Shown piece by piece: positions 1 to 8,149 of a DNA stretch of 34,240 nt. The notes beneath the pieces were generated by a model. The model ran no database searches, was not told the origin of the DNA, and was given only the letters and a program-made list of their open reading frames with translations. Both the position numbers and the translations under genes were made by a program. This DNA comes from JABWBJ01 sp035646395 (GTDB taxonomy: Bacteria; Gemmatimonadota; Gemmatimonadetes; Gemmatimonadales; Gemmatimonadaceae), in the NCBI GenBank assembly GCA_035646395.1, contig DASRPK010000101.1, positions 1 through 34,240 of the forward strand, in the 5' to 3' direction. Each line of letters begins with the position of its first letter. The first letter of the stretch is position 1.

Positions 1-61
1 GTCGGTCCGCCCGCCGCGACGGGGGCTTTCGCGGGCGGCTGCTATACGGCACAATGGAGCG

Positions 62-1588
62 GTGAAGCACGCTCAACTGGCCCGGACCCTGGCCGTCGTC
101 GCGGTCGCGCTGTGCACGCCGTCGGGCGCGGGAGCACAGGACGCCGCAGCTTCCGCATGGCGCGACCTGACGCTGGCCGACGTCGAGGCGGCGTATGGAA
201 TCGTCGCCAGGAACCACCCGGCCGCCACGGTTGCGGCTGGGGATAGCGCGTTCCGCCGAACCCTGGAGGCCGCCAGGACGGCGGCACAGGGCAGGGCGCG
301 TGAGGTCAGATCGTATGAGGGTTGGCTGGCAACTCTGCGCGCCTTCGCCGTCGCGTTCGACGATCCGCACATTGCGCTCCAGACTCGGCTCTCGTTAGGC
401 AGCGTCCGCTGGCCGGGGTTCGTGGTGGCACGACTCGGTGAGGCGACCGTGGTGGCGTCACGCGACACCACCGATGCCACCCCGCCGGCTCCGGGCGCGA
501 TTCTGGTGTCCTGTGACGGCGTCCCCGCCGATCAGTACGGCCGCACGAGACTGGGTGTCTTCCGTGGGACCTGGGATGTCGCTTCACAACGGGTACGCAC
601 CACGCCGTTCCTCCTCGTCGATGACGGGAATCCCTTCCTGCCGCCGGCCCGCCAGTGTGTCGTGCTTGAACGAGGCGTCGAGCGCACCATCGAACTCCGT
701 TGGCGGTCGGCCACCGTGTCGGCCCTGCAGGACCGGCTGCGCGATGCGTCCCCCGTCGGCAGCGCCGGCTTCGAGGTCCGTCGGGCGGGCGACGGCTGGT
801 GGATCGGAATTCAGTCGTTAGGCGGACGGGTACAGTCCGTGCTCGACTCGGTCGCGGCGCGGGTCACCGAGATCCGGGCCGCGCCGTGGGTCGTCGTGGA
901 CGTGCGTGGCAACGGCGGTGGGAACTCGGAATGGGCGAATCGGCTTGCGATCCAGCTCGTGGGCCAGGAGCGGACGAACGCCGCGATGCGGCTTGCCGAG
1001 CGGCAGTTCGCCAGTGGTATGTGCGGCACAAGCTGGCGCGCTTCTGCCGATGTCGAACAAACGATCGAAGGGTACATCCGCGACATGGGCCCTCGACTCG
1101 GTGAAGCATCGATCAACCAGTGGCGTCGCGAGCTCGATTCGGTTCGCGTCGCCCGGCAGGAGGGGCGGGAACTCGCGCCTGCACCACGCAACTGTGCGCC
1201 CACCGCTCAGCAGAACGCTGCCACCGTGTTGCCGGCCGCCCTGATGAAGGGCAAGCTTGTCCTGCTCACCGACCACGCGTGCTTCAGCTCCTGCCTCATG
1301 TTGGCCGGACTATTCCGGGCCGTGGGCGCGCTTCACGTGGGGGAGGGAACGGACTTCAGCACACGGTACATGGAAGTGCGCGGCTTCCCCCTTCCGTCCG
1401 GACTCGCGAGTTTCGCGACACTCCAGAAGGCGGGATTCGGCATGCCGATGCGCCTTGGGCCGTTCGAGCCGGAGATTCCTTATCCGGGCCGCATCGACGA
1501 GACGCGTGCAATCGAAGCATGGATCATGAGCCTCGTCAGGGAGCGCCGGGCGCCGGACGTCGGACAGTGGCAGTTCCAATCCCGGTAA
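62..1588 (+). CDS. Exported S41-family (tail-specific protease-like) serine peptidase
   Basis: Predicted 508-residue exported peptidase of the C-terminal-processing/S41 type. The GTG start is followed by a signal peptide (about residues 1-25, cleavage near GAGA-Q). The core shows the S41 strand-loop VVVDVRGNGGGNS (277-289), which normally forms the oxyanion region, and LLTDHACFSSC (401-411), where Ser409 or Ser410 is in the position of the nucleophile. A Cys-containing insert lies between them. It probably acts in the periplasm or at the cell surface; the substrate is unknown. No PDZ domain is obvious, although residues 110-215 could hold a degenerate one. The stop codon overlaps the next start (TAATG), so the two genes are probably translationally coupled. 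A GGAG lies only two bases before the GTG, closer than usual. The family call is firm; the physiological role is not known. Confidence 0.85.
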   Translation: MKHAQLARTLAVVAVALCTPSGAGAQDAAASAWRDLTLADVEAAYGIVARNHPAATVAAGDSAFRRTLEAARTAAQGRAREVRSYEGWLATLRAFAVAFDDPHIALQTRLSLGSVRWPGFVVARLGEATVVASRDTTDATPPAPGAILVSCDGVPADQYGRTRLGVFRGTWDVASQRVRTTPFLLVDDGNPFLPPARQCVVLERGVERTIELRWRSATVSALQDRLRDASPVGSAGFEVRRAGDGWWIGIQSLGGRVQSVLDSVAARVTEIRAAPWVVVDVRGNGGGNSEWANRLAIQLVGQERTNAAMRLAERQFASGMCGTSWRASADVEQTIEGYIRDMGPRLGEASINQWRRELDSVRVARQEGRELAPAPRNCAPTAQQNAATVLPAALMKGKLVLLTDHACFSSCLMLAGLFRAVGALHVGEGTDFSTRYMEVRGFPLPSGLASFATLQKAGFGMPMRLGPFEPEIPYPGRIDETRAIEAWIMSLVRERRAPDVGQWQFQSR

Positions 1589-2532
1589 TGTCCCAACGCG
1601 TGAAACCCGCAGGTCGCATCATCATCGCAGGCGGGAGCGGTTTTCTGGGTCTCAACCTCGCGCGCTATCTCGCGGACGTCGGTTGTCAGGTTGTATTGCT
1701 CTCACGCCATGCGCCGCGTCCGCGGCCGGAGTCTCGTTGGGCGCATGCGCAGTGGGATGCTCGTACGATCGGGGACTGGGTCAAGCACCTCGACGGAGCC
1801 GCAGCGATCGTCAATCTCGCCGGACGATCGGTCGATTGCGTAAAGACGCCGGCCCATTGCGACGAAATTCTCCGGTCACGCGTAGAATCGACCCTCGTGC
1901 TGGGGAAGGGGGTCGCACAGGTCCATACTCCGCCGCCGGTCTGGGTCCAGATGGCAACCGCACATCGGTATGGAGATCCTCCGACGGTGTGGTGTGATGA
2001 AGACTCGCCATTCGGGTTCGGGCTGGCCCCGTTCGTCGGAGAAGCGTGGGAGGAAGCCCTCGAGCAATCCACTCCGCCACAAATGCGTCGCGTCGTTTTC
2101 CGCACGAGCTTTGTCCTTGGTCGGACCGGTGGAGCCCTGCAACGTCTCGCGACGCTGGCGCGCTTCGGTCTGGGAGGCACAGTGGCTGGTGGGAGTCAGG
2201 GAATCAGCTGGATTCACGAGCTGGACATGAACCGCCTCTTCGCGCGGGCGATCGCGGAGGAAAGCATGAGCGGGGCCTACATCGCTACGGCTCCAGCGCC
2301 TGTTTCCAACGCCGAGTTCATGCGCGAATTGCGGCGCGCGATGAAGGTGCCGATTGGACTACCTGCGGCTGCGTGGATGGTGCGGATTGGTGCTCGGTTC
2401 CTGCGAACCGATCCTGAGCTCGCCCTCTACGGGCGGTACTGTCACTCGACACGCCTTCGCAACGAAGGCTTCGAGTTCGTGTTCCGCGATATCCGGTCAG
2501 CGCTGTCTGACCTGTACGGATCGTCGGCCTAA
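1588..2532 (+). CDS. TIGR01777-type NAD(P)-dependent epimerase (YfcH-like SDR)
   Basis: 314-residue protein of the extended short-chain dehydrogenase type. The N-terminal Rossmann motif GGSGFLG is at residues 15-21, followed by VNLAGRSV, typical of the TIGR01777/YfcH group. The C-terminal part (about 255-305, running to FVFRDIRSALSDLY) matches the DUF1731 tail of that group. The same frame is open upstream, but ATG 1588 is chosen because it overlaps the TAA of the peptidase gene and places the Rossmann motif at the usual distance. It is cytosolic and predicted to bind NAD(P); its substrate in bacteria is generally unknown. The classic YxxxK dyad is not evident, as is common in this group. The stop TAA lies inside a GCCTAACG octamer (2527-2534). 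Confidence 0.85.
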   Translation: MSQRVKPAGRIIIAGGSGFLGLNLARYLADVGCQVVLLSRHAPRPRPESRWAHAQWDARTIGDWVKHLDGAAAIVNLAGRSVDCVKTPAHCDEILRSRVESTLVLGKGVAQVHTPPPVWVQMATAHRYGDPPTVWCDEDSPFGFGLAPFVGEAWEEALEQSTPPQMRRVVFRTSFVLGRTGGALQRLATLARFGLGGTVAGGSQGISWIHELDMNRLFARAIAEESMSGAYIATAPAPVSNAEFMRELRRAMKVPIGLPAAAWMVRIGARFLRTDPELALYGRYCHSTRLRNEGFEFVFRDIRSALSDLYGSSA

Positions 2533-2554
2533 CGAATGCGAACGCGCCCGCGGT

Positions 2555-3751
2555 TCAATCCTTATACGGATCGAAATCTTCGGCGCCGGCCATGACGACC
2601 ACCAGTGGCCGCAGCTCGTGCAGCACGTTGATGGTGTCGCCCTGGGCTGCGAGAACGTCGGGGAGCCGTCGATAGGCTTGCGGCGCTTCGTCCAGCCCGC
2701 CGCCTTTCAGGATCACACCTTTCTCGTCGAGCCACGACTTCATCATCTCGGGCGAGATCAGGCCCGGCGACACGATCCGCGCCTTCCGCCCCCAGCCTTT
2801 CAACTTTCCACGTGCCTGCGTGCGCGACATCACGCGGCCGGCACCGTGCACGGTCGAAAAGAGCGCCTCACGCGCCGTGTCGGTGGCGTTGCCGGCGAGA
2901 ATGACCGCGTTGTCACCCATCGAACCTCCGACAAACCCCTGCTGGCCCGGGAACGCTGGCGTCGCGCCCTTCCGCACGACCACGAGCTCCTGTCCCTCGT
3001 GCGTTTCCTTCCAGGCGAAGTTGTGATGATTGTGCACGAGCTCGAGCTCTTTCGCGCCGAGTATGGAGACGACCTTGCGGGCGACCCATTCCCGTCCGGC
3101 GTACGCGTAGAGACCGGCCAGGTTCATGAGGTTCCAGTACGCCTCGCCTAACGGCGACGACAGGGGCAGGATCGCCTCCTTTTCGGGGACGCGTTCCCCC
3201 CACTTGCGGTTCTGCTCGAGCGCGAGGATGCCGCTCGCCGTCTTGTGCCCGAGTCCACGCGACCCGAAGTGCACGCCAACCCACAGGTGCCCGGTTTCAT
3301 CAGCAAAGACGTCGACGTAGTGATTTCCGCTCCCCACGGTTCCGAGTTGGGCGCGAGCCATGTTCTTCAGTTCCGTGGCATTTGCGGCATGCGGGTAAGC
3401 ATCCCACGCTGGTGATGAGAACAACTCATGCTCAGTAAGCGTTGGATCATCGTGTCGATTGTCTCGGCCCACGCCAAAGCTGATGCTGCGTTGGATGTCG
3501 CTTGCGACTTGTTGCAGTTGCTCGGTCGAGAAATCCTCGAGCCGCGCGTCCGTCCGGATCGCCGCGTTTCCGCAGGCAATATCGAAACCGACACCGGTAA
3601 CGCTGACCGCATTGTCGTACGCGGCGACGCCTCCAATCGGCATGGAGTAGCCCGCGTGCCCGTCGGCCATGAGCGCAGCCTTTTCCGCGCCCTGTTCGAT
3701 GGCGTGGAATTGCTCGAGCGTTTTGGGATCGTGTGTGCCGAAGATCGTCAT
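2555..3751 (-). CDS. rtcB: RtcB-family RNA-splicing ligase / RNA repair ligase
   Basis: 398-residue RtcB-type ligase, which joins 2',3'-cyclic phosphate or 3'-phosphate RNA ends to 5'-OH ends using GTP and manganese. All hallmark metal and guanylation segments are visible: MADGHAG (28-34), VGFDIACGN with Asp57 and Cys60 (54-62), GSGNHYVD with His144, HFGSRGLGHK with His161, and HGAGRVMSR with His302 (302-310), the segment holding the GMP-accepting histidine in E. coli RtcB. The length fits the short bacterial RtcB branch. The frame is open 18 codons further upstream, but that stretch translates a dispersed repeat, so ATG 3751 is preferred. No RtcA or archease gene is adjacent, so it seems to stand alone. 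The nearby DinB-like gene is divergent. Confidence 0.93.
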   Translation of the reverse strand: MTIFGTHDPKTLEQFHAIEQGAEKAALMADGHAGYSMPIGGVAAYDNAVSVTGVGFDIACGNAAIRTDARLEDFSTEQLQQVASDIQRSISFGVGRDNRHDDPTLTEHELFSSPAWDAYPHAANATELKNMARAQLGTVGSGNHYVDVFADETGHLWVGVHFGSRGLGHKTASGILALEQNRKWGERVPEKEAILPLSSPLGEAYWNLMNLAGLYAYAGREWVARKVVSILGAKELELVHNHHNFAWKETHEGQELVVVRKGATPAFPGQQGFVGGSMGDNAVILAGNATDTAREALFSTVHGAGRVMSRTQARGKLKGWGRKARIVSPGLISPEMMKSWLDEKGVILKGGGLDEAPQAYRRLPDVLAAQGDTINVLHELRPLVVVMAGAEDFDPYKD

Positions 3752-3779
3752 GCTGCCTCGACCTGGAACTAAACAATTG

Positions 3780-3855
3780 ACCGCTAAGGACGCGAAGGGC
3801 GCCAAGGAACAACCGGAACCGCTCCACTTTGCGCGCCTTGGCGCCCTTTGCGGTT
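3780..3855. repeat. Dispersed inverted repeat, copy 1 (ACCGCTAAGGACGCGAAGG family)
   Basis: Left arm 3780-3807 and right arm 3836-3855 are inverted. The inner 13 bp (AAGGGCGCCAAGG / CCTTGGCGCCCTT) pair perfectly. The left arm has an internal period of about 9 bp (AAGGACGCG, AAGGGCGCC, AAGGA). A second copy lies at 10589-10661. This copy is between two divergent genes, just upstream of rtcB, so a simple terminator role is unlikely; it could be a mobile REP-like hairpin or a structured leader. Confidence 0.75.
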
Positions 3856-3924
3856 ACCTGGTGCCAATAAGCAACCTGAGAACCGCGGAATAGCCTTGAA
3901 TGTTTACACCGGACGTGGCGTCAT

Positions 3925-3942
3925 GTTGTTTTGATAAACAAC
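3925..3942. promoter_or_regulatory. Perfect AT-rich palindrome, candidate operator
   Basis: GTTGTTT-TGAT-AAACAAC has 7-bp perfect inverted arms and a 4-bp spacer. It ends 22 bp before the ATG of the DinB-like gene. Such an AT-rich palindrome in GC-rich DNA at this distance suggests a repressor-binding site. No matching regulator gene is seen in the window. Confidence 0.4.
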
Positions 3943-3964
3943 GTCATTTCAAGGTCGATATAGC

Positions 3965-4504
3965 ATGTCAGTTTTTACAAACCCCGCCGGCGCGGCGCTC
4001 GATCACGCGCGTGCCTACGTCGCTGCCATCCTCGAATTGTTAGGCGATCAGGACCCGCTGGCTGTCCTGCGTGAAACGCCGAATCAACTCGCGCGATTCA
4101 TCCAGAACACACCGCGTCATGTGCTGGCTCGGCCCGAAGCGCCGGGAAAGTGGTCGATGGGGCAGGTGATGGCGCATCTGGCCGATTCGGACCTCGTCTG
4201 GGGCTGGCGCCTGCGACTGATTCTGGCGCAGGACCGGCCGCCGTTGACTGGCTACGATCAGGACAGCTGGGCTGACCGCCTGGGCTACGCCGACATCGAT
4301 CCCCGTGACGCGGTCGAGACGTTCTCAATTCTCCGGAAGGGGAACCTCCGCCTCATTGACCGTGCCGCGCCGGAAGACCTGCAGCGGGTCGGAATTCACG
4401 TGGAGCGCGGCGAGGAGAGCCTGGCACATCAGCTCAAGCTCTACGCAGGACACGATATCCTGCATTTGAACCAGCTCGAGCGCATTCGAAGCGCAGTTAC
4501 CTAG
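3965..4504 (+). CDS. DinB-like (DinB/YfiT superfamily) metal-binding protein
   Basis: 179-residue cytosolic protein of the DinB-like four-helix-bundle superfamily. The three histidines that bind the metal are visible: His71 in MAHLADSD, and His163 and His167 in AGHDILHLNQ near the C-terminus. KWSMGQVMAHL is the characteristic first-helix signature. Relatives include thiol-S-transferases that use bacillithiol or mycothiol and many damage-inducible proteins of unknown activity, so the reaction cannot be named. AAGG lies about 10 bp before the ATG. The gene is divergent from rtcB and preceded by the 3925-3942 palindrome, which may control it. Confidence 0.8.
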   Translation: MSVFTNPAGAALDHARAYVAAILELLGDQDPLAVLRETPNQLARFIQNTPRHVLARPEAPGKWSMGQVMAHLADSDLVWGWRLRLILAQDRPPLTGYDQDSWADRLGYADIDPRDAVETFSILRKGNLRLIDRAAPEDLQRVGIHVERGEESLAHQLKLYAGHDILHLNQLERIRSAVT

Positions 4505-4535
4505 GCGAAGCTGCAACTACGAAATCCCGCAAAAG

Positions 4536-4636
4536 ATTGAATCACAGGGGCCACGGTGGTCACGGGGGCCACCCTCGCTTCACGGGACACAGCGCCAGGT
4601 GCAGTCCCCGTGACCCCAGTGACCTCTGTGTTGAAT
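4536..4636. terminator. Inverted repeat between convergent genes, likely bidirectional terminator
   Basis: Left arm 4536-4567 (starting ATTGAATCACAGGGG) and right arm 4606-4636 (ending CTCTGTGTTGAAT) are inverted with mismatches, around a roughly 38-nt loop. Each arm is built of 9-bp steps beginning with CAC. It lies between the ends of the DinB-like and beta-lactamase-like genes, where a two-way terminator would be useful. A T-rich stretch follows at about 4637-4642. Confidence 0.55.
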
Positions 4637-4649
4637 GCTTTTACGGGAC

Positions 4650-5549
4650 CTAACGACCAGTCACCAGACCTTCCCAGACGAGACGGGAAATGTCCGCGAT
4701 CAGTTTCTGGGCAATGGGACGCTCCCGGATGCCCTTCGTCAAGACGACGAGCACGTACGGCTTACGCCCTGGCGGGTAGACGATCGCGGCGTCGTGGGTG
4801 ACGCCGGTGATCCAGCCGGTTTTGTGCGCGACACGCGTGCCGGCGGGGAGGCCGGCCGGGATCTCCTCGTTGAACTCCTGGGCCGCCAGGATGTCGATCA
4901 TCTCCCGAGAACTCTGCTTGGACGCGGCCTTGCCGGACTCGATGGCCTCCAGCAGGACCGCCAGGTCGCGGGCCGACGTCTGGTTGTTCAGACCAGCCGC
5001 AAACGCCTTCCCGTCCTCGACGCCGCGCCGGACCTTCATGTGGGTCGTGCCTAACGAGTTGGCCGTGGCGTCGACCTTCCTGGCGTCGAGCACCTCGATC
5101 AGCGTATTGGTGGCGAGGTTGCTGGAACGGACGATCATCCGCTCTATTAGCCAGCGTAACGGAACCCGTTGACCGACTCGACCAAAGACGGAGCTGTCCG
5201 AGTCCACGCCGGCGTCCAGCGCGTAGGGCGATCCGTCGACGATCGACGTGAACGTCGTACCGAGGAGAAGGTCCTCATCGCGGCTGATGCGGCCCGCATC
5301 GATGCCACGGAAGTACTCGATCATCACCGGCACCTTCATCGTGCTGGCGGCATGGAAGACCGAGTCGGGATTGAGCGCAAACATGGCGCCGCCTCCCACT
5401 TCGGCGAAGAACACGCCGACCGTGGCCCCGGTCACCTGCGCGATGCGGGACGCGACCCGCTCACGGAGCGAGGCGACGGGGTCCTGGGCAGCGACGGTTT
5501 GTGCTCCGATCAGCATCGCGAATAAGACACGGATCACCATGTGTGCCAT
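4650..5549 (-). CDS. Exported class A beta-lactamase-like serine hydrolase
   Basis: 299-residue exported penicillin-interacting fold of the PenP/class A beta-lactamase superfamily. The signal peptide ends near AAQ (residues 20-22). Active-site landmarks are the nucleophile in STMK (Ser69, Lys72), SSN (142-144) in place of the SDN loop, and HKTG (242-245). The omega-loop region (about 174-190, RRGVEDGKAFAAGLNN) lacks the textbook RxExxLN arrangement; Glu178 may or may not replace the deacylating glutamate. It could therefore be a beta-lactamase, a penicillin-binding hydrolase or a slow acylator. No regulator gene is adjacent. The last codons are CGT-TAG inside a CCTAACG motif. I infer no resistance phenotype. 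Confidence 0.85.
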   Translation of the reverse strand: MAHMVIRVLFAMLIGAQTVAAQDPVASLRERVASRIAQVTGATVGVFFAEVGGGAMFALNPDSVFHAASTMKVPVMIEYFRGIDAGRISRDEDLLLGTTFTSIVDGSPYALDAGVDSDSSVFGRVGQRVPLRWLIERMIVRSSNLATNTLIEVLDARKVDATANSLGTTHMKVRRGVEDGKAFAAGLNNQTSARDLAVLLEAIESGKAASKQSSREMIDILAAQEFNEEIPAGLPAGTRVAHKTGWITGVTHDAAIVYPPGRKPYVLVVLTKGIRERPIAQKLIADISRLVWEGLVTGR

Positions 5550-5647
5550 TTAAGGTGCGATCGCCCACACTCGCAATAGCAATCGTTGCCCGACCCCCGC
5601 TCCGGTCGTATGGCAACAGCAAGTTCAGTCTCTCCCCGATCTCCCGA

Positions 5648-6115
5648 ATGACCTCTCCCTCTCCGTCCAGCAGCGACGCCCCGAAAAGCGACGGCTCGGA
5701 CACCCTCTCCCTGAGTCATCCTGATCGACTCCGGTTTGCGGGGTTCGACTTCCGCAAGCTGCCGTCGGGACTGGGCTCGGCTGCGGTCACGCTGGAATGG
5801 AAAGGAACCGAAAAATATGTAGGTCGCGCGGAAGGTGTCTCGAGTGCGTTTGCCGACCTCCGGCTCGCAGTGGAAGCGACGGTGAAAGCACTCGCGGAAT
5901 TCACGCGACACAAGGATGTGTTCGAGCTGGTTGGTGTGAAGTCTGTTCGCGCGTTCGACGCGAATGTCGTCATGGTCAGTGTGATGGCGAGGCGGGATGG
6001 GAAGCCGATGCAACTCGTCGGGTGCCGTATCGCCGATGGTGATCCGCTTCGCAGTGCCGTCCTTGCGACGCTCCAGGCCACGAACCGCCTTCTTGGACCG
6101 CCGTCGGACGAGTGA
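5648..6115 (+). CDS. Hypothetical protein, 155 residues
   Basis: I do not recognise this protein. It has a low-complexity Ser/Pro/Asp N-terminus (about 1-25) and then an alternating alpha/beta region: AAVTLEWKGTEKYVGRAEG, a helix rich in Ala (FADLRLAVEATVKALAEF), two strands (FELVGVKSVRAF, NVVMVSVMAR), another strand, and a final helix (AVLATLQATNRLL). This beta-alpha-beta-beta-alpha pattern recalls small ligand- or subunit-binding domains, but no catalytic motif is visible. No signal peptide is evident from ATG 5648. The frame is open upstream to 5501, overlapping the divergent beta-lactamase-like gene; ATG 5648 avoids that overlap and precedes the plausible domain. Confidence 0.6.
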   Translation: MTSPSPSSSDAPKSDGSDTLSLSHPDRLRFAGFDFRKLPSGLGSAAVTLEWKGTEKYVGRAEGVSSAFADLRLAVEATVKALAEFTRHKDVFELVGVKSVRAFDANVVMVSVMARRDGKPMQLVGCRIADGDPLRSAVLATLQATNRLLGPPSDE

Positions 6116-6246
6116 TCCCAGGCGGTAAACCCTGTGCTGCGCCGAGCTATCCAACGGACACGTGGTAGCGGCGGTGCGCTCGAGGCGTAAGATAGGCCGG
6201 ACCGGAACGTCGCCTTTTTTCAGTGTAGCCTTCAACCAACGACGAA

Positions 6247-8007
6247 ATGACCGGTCACGCGCGAATCCCACTGATCGCAATTTTCGTTATCGCGGGCGCG
6301 TGTGCGCGCGGTGCTCGCCCCGAGACGGCGCCGACGGCCGCAAAAGACTCCGCGACGACGTCCGTCTCGACCGAGAAGTCCCGGACAGAGAAATCTTCGC
6401 CAAAGGCAACAACGTCGGCGAAGACGCCTGCTCCGACCAAGGCGAGTTCCGCTTCGAAGGGAAACGTCGCGACGAAGCCAAAGTCCACCGCCACCGAGAA
6501 GTCACCGACCGTCGCGAAGGCGACTGCTGAAAAGTCTTCAACGACTGCAAAGGCCTCGCCGGCGGATAAGGCCACGACGACCTCGAAGTCTTCGAGCGAA
6601 AAGGGTTCACCGAACGACAAGGCTCCCGCGATTGAAAAGCCGCAGAGCGCCGACAAGCCTGTGTCGATCGCAAATGGTTCGACGGAGAAGGATGTTCCGG
6701 AGCGCACGAGCAGGCTGGCCGCGGCCATGTCCCTTGAATCGGCGGGCGTCGTCGAACCGGACATCGTTTCCGTCGATCGCCCGGCGCTGGCGGTGCCACT
6801 GGGAGCGTCGTGGGACATCGAGGTGAAGGATTACCTCTCGCACGATCGCGTCGAATACTACGTGCGCCACTTCACCGGGCGCGGTCGTCCGACGTACGTC
6901 GCGTGGATGCAGCGTGGACTGCGCTACGAGCCGATGATCCGGAATACATTCCGCGAGCATGGCGTTCCGCAGGACATGTATTACCTCGCCCTCGTGGAGA
7001 GCGGTTACAACCCGCACGCATACTCGCGGGCCGCGGCGGTAGGGATGTGGCAGTTCATGACGGCGACCGCTCGCGGAGTCGGCTTGCGGGTCGACTGGTG
7101 GGTCGACGAGCGCCGGGACCCGATGAAGTCGACCAAAGCGGCGGCGCGCTTCCTCTCCTCCCTGAACGAGCAGTTCGGATCCTATTACCTGGCGGCGGCG
7201 GCGTACAACGGCGGGCCGGCGCGGATCTCGCGCGGCCTCACTCGTTATGCAAGCAACATGGATGACAGCGAGGGCGAAGACCAGTTCTTCGCACTGGCCG
7301 AAACCCGGGCGCTGCGCCGGGAGACCTCGAATTACGTGCCCCAGTTGATCGCGGCGGCCGCCATCGGCAAGGAGCTCTGGAAGTACGGCATCAGGCTCGA
7401 GCCGGCAGCTCCGTATGCGTACGACTCGGTCCTCGTGCCCCCACGGACGGCGGTGGCGTCCCTCACGATGGTCACGGGTGCGCCCCTCGATTCATTGCGC
7501 GAGCACAATCCCCACTTGCTGCGGGGCGCGACGCCGCCTGACGCGGATACGTGGGTGCGGGTCCCTCGTGGCTATGCGTCGGAGACGTTTGGAGAACGCC
7601 TGCGGGCGTTGCCGGACACGGTACGTCTGGCTTGGACGCCGGTGAAGGTGAAGAAGGCCACGACGCTGGCCGGCATGGCAAAGGCGCACGGCATAACGTC
7701 AACCCAACTGCGCTGGTACAACCCGAAGCTGAAGGGCACGAAGCTCGGCATCGGCGCGACCATCAACGTGCCGACGAAGCTCGCCATCAGCGGTGCATTC
7801 GCGGTGGCTGATCCGTCGGTGGAACGCTACGGCAGTGCGGTGAATGGCGTAGTCATCGTGCGAAAGGGTCAAACCCTTTCGCATATCGCCGCGCGCAACG
7901 GCACGACGGTGACCCGCCTGATGGCCCTGAATGGCCTCAAGAAGAACGTGATCTTCCCGGGCCAGGCGATCCGCGTGAAGGGCTCCGCACCTCGGAAGAA
8001 GAGTTGA
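6247..8007 (+). CDS. LysM-containing lytic murein transglycosylase, MltD-like lipoprotein
   Basis: 586-residue cell-wall enzyme predicted to cleave peptidoglycan glycan strands. The N-terminus has a hydrophobic stretch and a lipobox-like IAGAC (Cys19), followed by an unusual low-complexity linker (about 25-155) rich in Lys, Ser, Thr and Ala. The SLT catalytic domain (about 225-350) shows LALVESGYNPHA with catalytic Glu251, then GMWQFM (266-271) and AAAYNGGPARI (317-327). Two LysM-type modules follow near the C-terminus (about 466-510 and 535-580), the second being the clearer. Length and order match MltD-type proteins with a long added linker, which probably spans the periplasm. The gene ends inside a tandem repeat and faces another transglycosylase gene. 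Confidence 0.92.
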   Translation: MTGHARIPLIAIFVIAGACARGARPETAPTAAKDSATTSVSTEKSRTEKSSPKATTSAKTPAPTKASSASKGNVATKPKSTATEKSPTVAKATAEKSSTTAKASPADKATTTSKSSSEKGSPNDKAPAIEKPQSADKPVSIANGSTEKDVPERTSRLAAAMSLESAGVVEPDIVSVDRPALAVPLGASWDIEVKDYLSHDRVEYYVRHFTGRGRPTYVAWMQRGLRYEPMIRNTFREHGVPQDMYYLALVESGYNPHAYSRAAAVGMWQFMTATARGVGLRVDWWVDERRDPMKSTKAAARFLSSLNEQFGSYYLAAAAYNGGPARISRGLTRYASNMDDSEGEDQFFALAETRALRRETSNYVPQLIAAAAIGKELWKYGIRLEPAAPYAYDSVLVPPRTAVASLTMVTGAPLDSLREHNPHLLRGATPPDADTWVRVPRGYASETFGERLRALPDTVRLAWTPVKVKKATTLAGMAKAHGITSTQLRWYNPKLKGTKLGIGATINVPTKLAISGAFAVADPSVERYGSAVNGVVIVRKGQTLSHIAARNGTTVTRLMALNGLKKNVIFPGQAIRVKGSAPRKKS

Positions 8008-8147
8008 AGAGTTGAAGAGTTGAAGAGTTGAAGGAGCGAAAGAGGGAGCGAGCCGGATGGCCTCGCTCCCTCTTCTCAACTCATCAACTCATCAACTCAT
8101 CAACTCATCAACTCATCAACTCATCAACTCATCAACTCTTCAACTAA
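8001..8147. terminator. Octamer-repeat hairpin between convergent transglycosylase genes
   Basis: Four exact copies of GAGTTGAA (8001-8032) are followed by a perfect 12-bp stem (8041-8052 with 8062-8073, loop 9 nt). After the stem come nine period-8 units of TCAACTCA type (8076-8147, the last two diverged). The two arrays are inverse complements in their GAGTTGA/TCAACTC core, so the whole element can fold into one long hairpin. The first unit holds the TGA of the upstream gene. It is probably a bidirectional terminator; unit copy number could vary between strains. Confidence 0.7.
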
Positions 8148-8149
8148 GA

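Noticed and set aside
393..5056. TTA leucine codons as a regulatory device (bldA-like)
   Set aside because: Many TTA codons here lie within CGTTAGGC, but the octamer also occurs in other frames and between genes, so a DNA motif explains it better than codon control.
4650..5549. Mobile antibiotic-resistance gene
   Set aside because: There are no flanking mobile elements, its composition matches its neighbours and the omega loop is non-canonical, so it looks chromosomal and of unproved activity.
6302..6826. Arg-rich open frame within the transglycosylase gene
   Set aside because: It is the +1 frame of the Lys/Ser/Thr-rich linker; GC-rich codon bias produces Arg/Pro-rich shadows.
8001..8147. 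CRISPR array
   Set aside because: Units are 8 bp with no unique spacers; true repeats are about 24-48 bp with spacers of similar length.
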